A stretch of DNA of 64,000 nucleotides from JBIOHP01 sp044449065. GTDB taxonomy: Bacteria > Bacteroidota > Ignavibacteria > UBA10030 > SZUA-254. Positions within the stretch are counted from its first letter, which is position 1, and each line of letters begins with the position of its first letter. Location of the stretch: contig JBIOHP010000009.1 in NCBI GenBank assembly GCA_044449065.1, forward strand, positions 1 through 64,000. Direction: 5' to 3'. Below the pieces are notes generated by a model. The model was not told where the DNA came from. It ran no database searches and saw nothing but the letters and a program-made list of their open reading frames with translations. Of the stretch, positions 63,740-64,000 are shown one piece after another. The translations under genes and the position numbers were made by a program.

Positions 63740-64000
63740 GTGGAATCCTCCGAAGAAATAATCCGGCGCATCAACGACGCGCTTGCGCGTGAAGAAATTC
63801 GCGCGGAGCATTTTGCCAACCGCGTGCGCGTGTTCCTGATCTCGATCCTGCTGATTGTGGCGCTGTTCAATGTGGGTTCGCTCGGCGCCGAAGCGAATAT
63901 CATGAATCTTGGCGTAATTTTCACCGGGTATATGTACGGCTTTGCCGTGTTTCTCAGTGTTCGGAGGGGTGGATCCGTCGCGAGGTTGAAGTATATTACC
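63740..64000 (+). CDS. Membrane protein of unknown function (3' truncated)
   Basis: Only the first 87 codons are in the window. The frame starts at GTG 63740, the first start codon after an in-frame stop at 63725. It encodes a charged amphipathic helix (SSEEIIRRINDALAREEIRAEHF) followed by two hydrophobic segments (VFLISILLIVALFNVG; LGVIFTGYMYGFAVFLSV). This resembles the start of a membrane sensor such as a cyclase or histidine kinase, but the identifying part is outside the window. Confidence 0.55.
   Translation, partial: MESSEEIIRRINDALAREEIRAEHFANRVRVFLISILLIVALFNVGSLGAEANIMNLGVIFTGYMYGFAVFLSVRRGGSVARLKYIT

Noticed and set aside
63724..63924. Minus-strand ORF of 66 codons at the right end
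   Set aside because: It is antisense to the plus-strand membrane-protein frame, which is open to the window edge and has coherent hydrophobic segments.

Overview
The window most resembles a member of the Bacteroidota/Ignavibacteriota side of the FCB group. The strongest clue is the type IX secretion (T9SS) C-terminal sorting domain with the 'QNYPNPFNP' opening, the form common in Ignavibacteria, Kryptoniota and Calditrichota. It occurs on four proteins here, and a more divergent version ends a fifth. DUF3078 and DUF3108 proteins, a fumarylacetoacetase and moderate, locally variable base composition fit. The lineage is an inference; there is no rRNA in the window.

Layout. 0-9.5 kb holds surface proteins: a truncated giant InlB-type repeat protein, a YVTN beta-propeller, a tRNA-Leu(CAG), and two tandemly duplicated secreted propeller proteins. 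9.8-16 kb is a TetR-RND adaptor-RND pump-TolC operon. 16-18.4 kb has an ankyrin protein, an AlkD-type DNA glycosylase and an AraC-HTH/O6-alkylguanine transferase fusion. 18.5-27.1 kb is housekeeping and mixed: an unknown protein translationally coupled to fumarylacetoacetase, a phosphoesterase, an acetyltransferase, a DinB/YfiT protein, MurA, a ferritin-VIT1 fusion and a DUF3108 protein. 27.1-28.7 kb contains two families of nested palindromic repeats. On the minus strand, 35.2-28.7 kb is a compact hdrCBA-mvhDGA operon, followed across a repeat by a hydrogenase-maturation protease. This predicts a cytoplasmic electron-bifurcating [NiFe]-hydrogenase/heterodisulfide-reductase-type complex in a bacterium. 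A gene-free AT-rich kilobase follows.

36.3-47.5 kb has MscL with a zinc-ribbon tail, a DUF3078 barrel, a GT39-type membrane glycosyltransferase, a CBM9-like protein plus GalM, a membrane SpoIIE phosphatase convergent with a TPR/coiled-coil/receiver protein, and a secreted CARDB-lipase.

The most striking region is 47.9-63.3 kb, a tightly packed plus-strand operon: GH29, GH29, GH20, GH35, a SWIM zinc-finger protein, GH38 and a PNGase F-like amidase. Together these activities would cut N-glycans from glycoproteins and trim fucose, galactose, GlcNAc and mannose. Only the PNGase-like enzyme carries a T9SS-like tail; the glycosidases have signal peptides only. That suggests deglycosylation at the surface and trimming in the periplasm. 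No SusC/SusD transporter is visible in the window. The embedded SWIM gene is AT-rich, has no signal peptide and looks like a later insertion.
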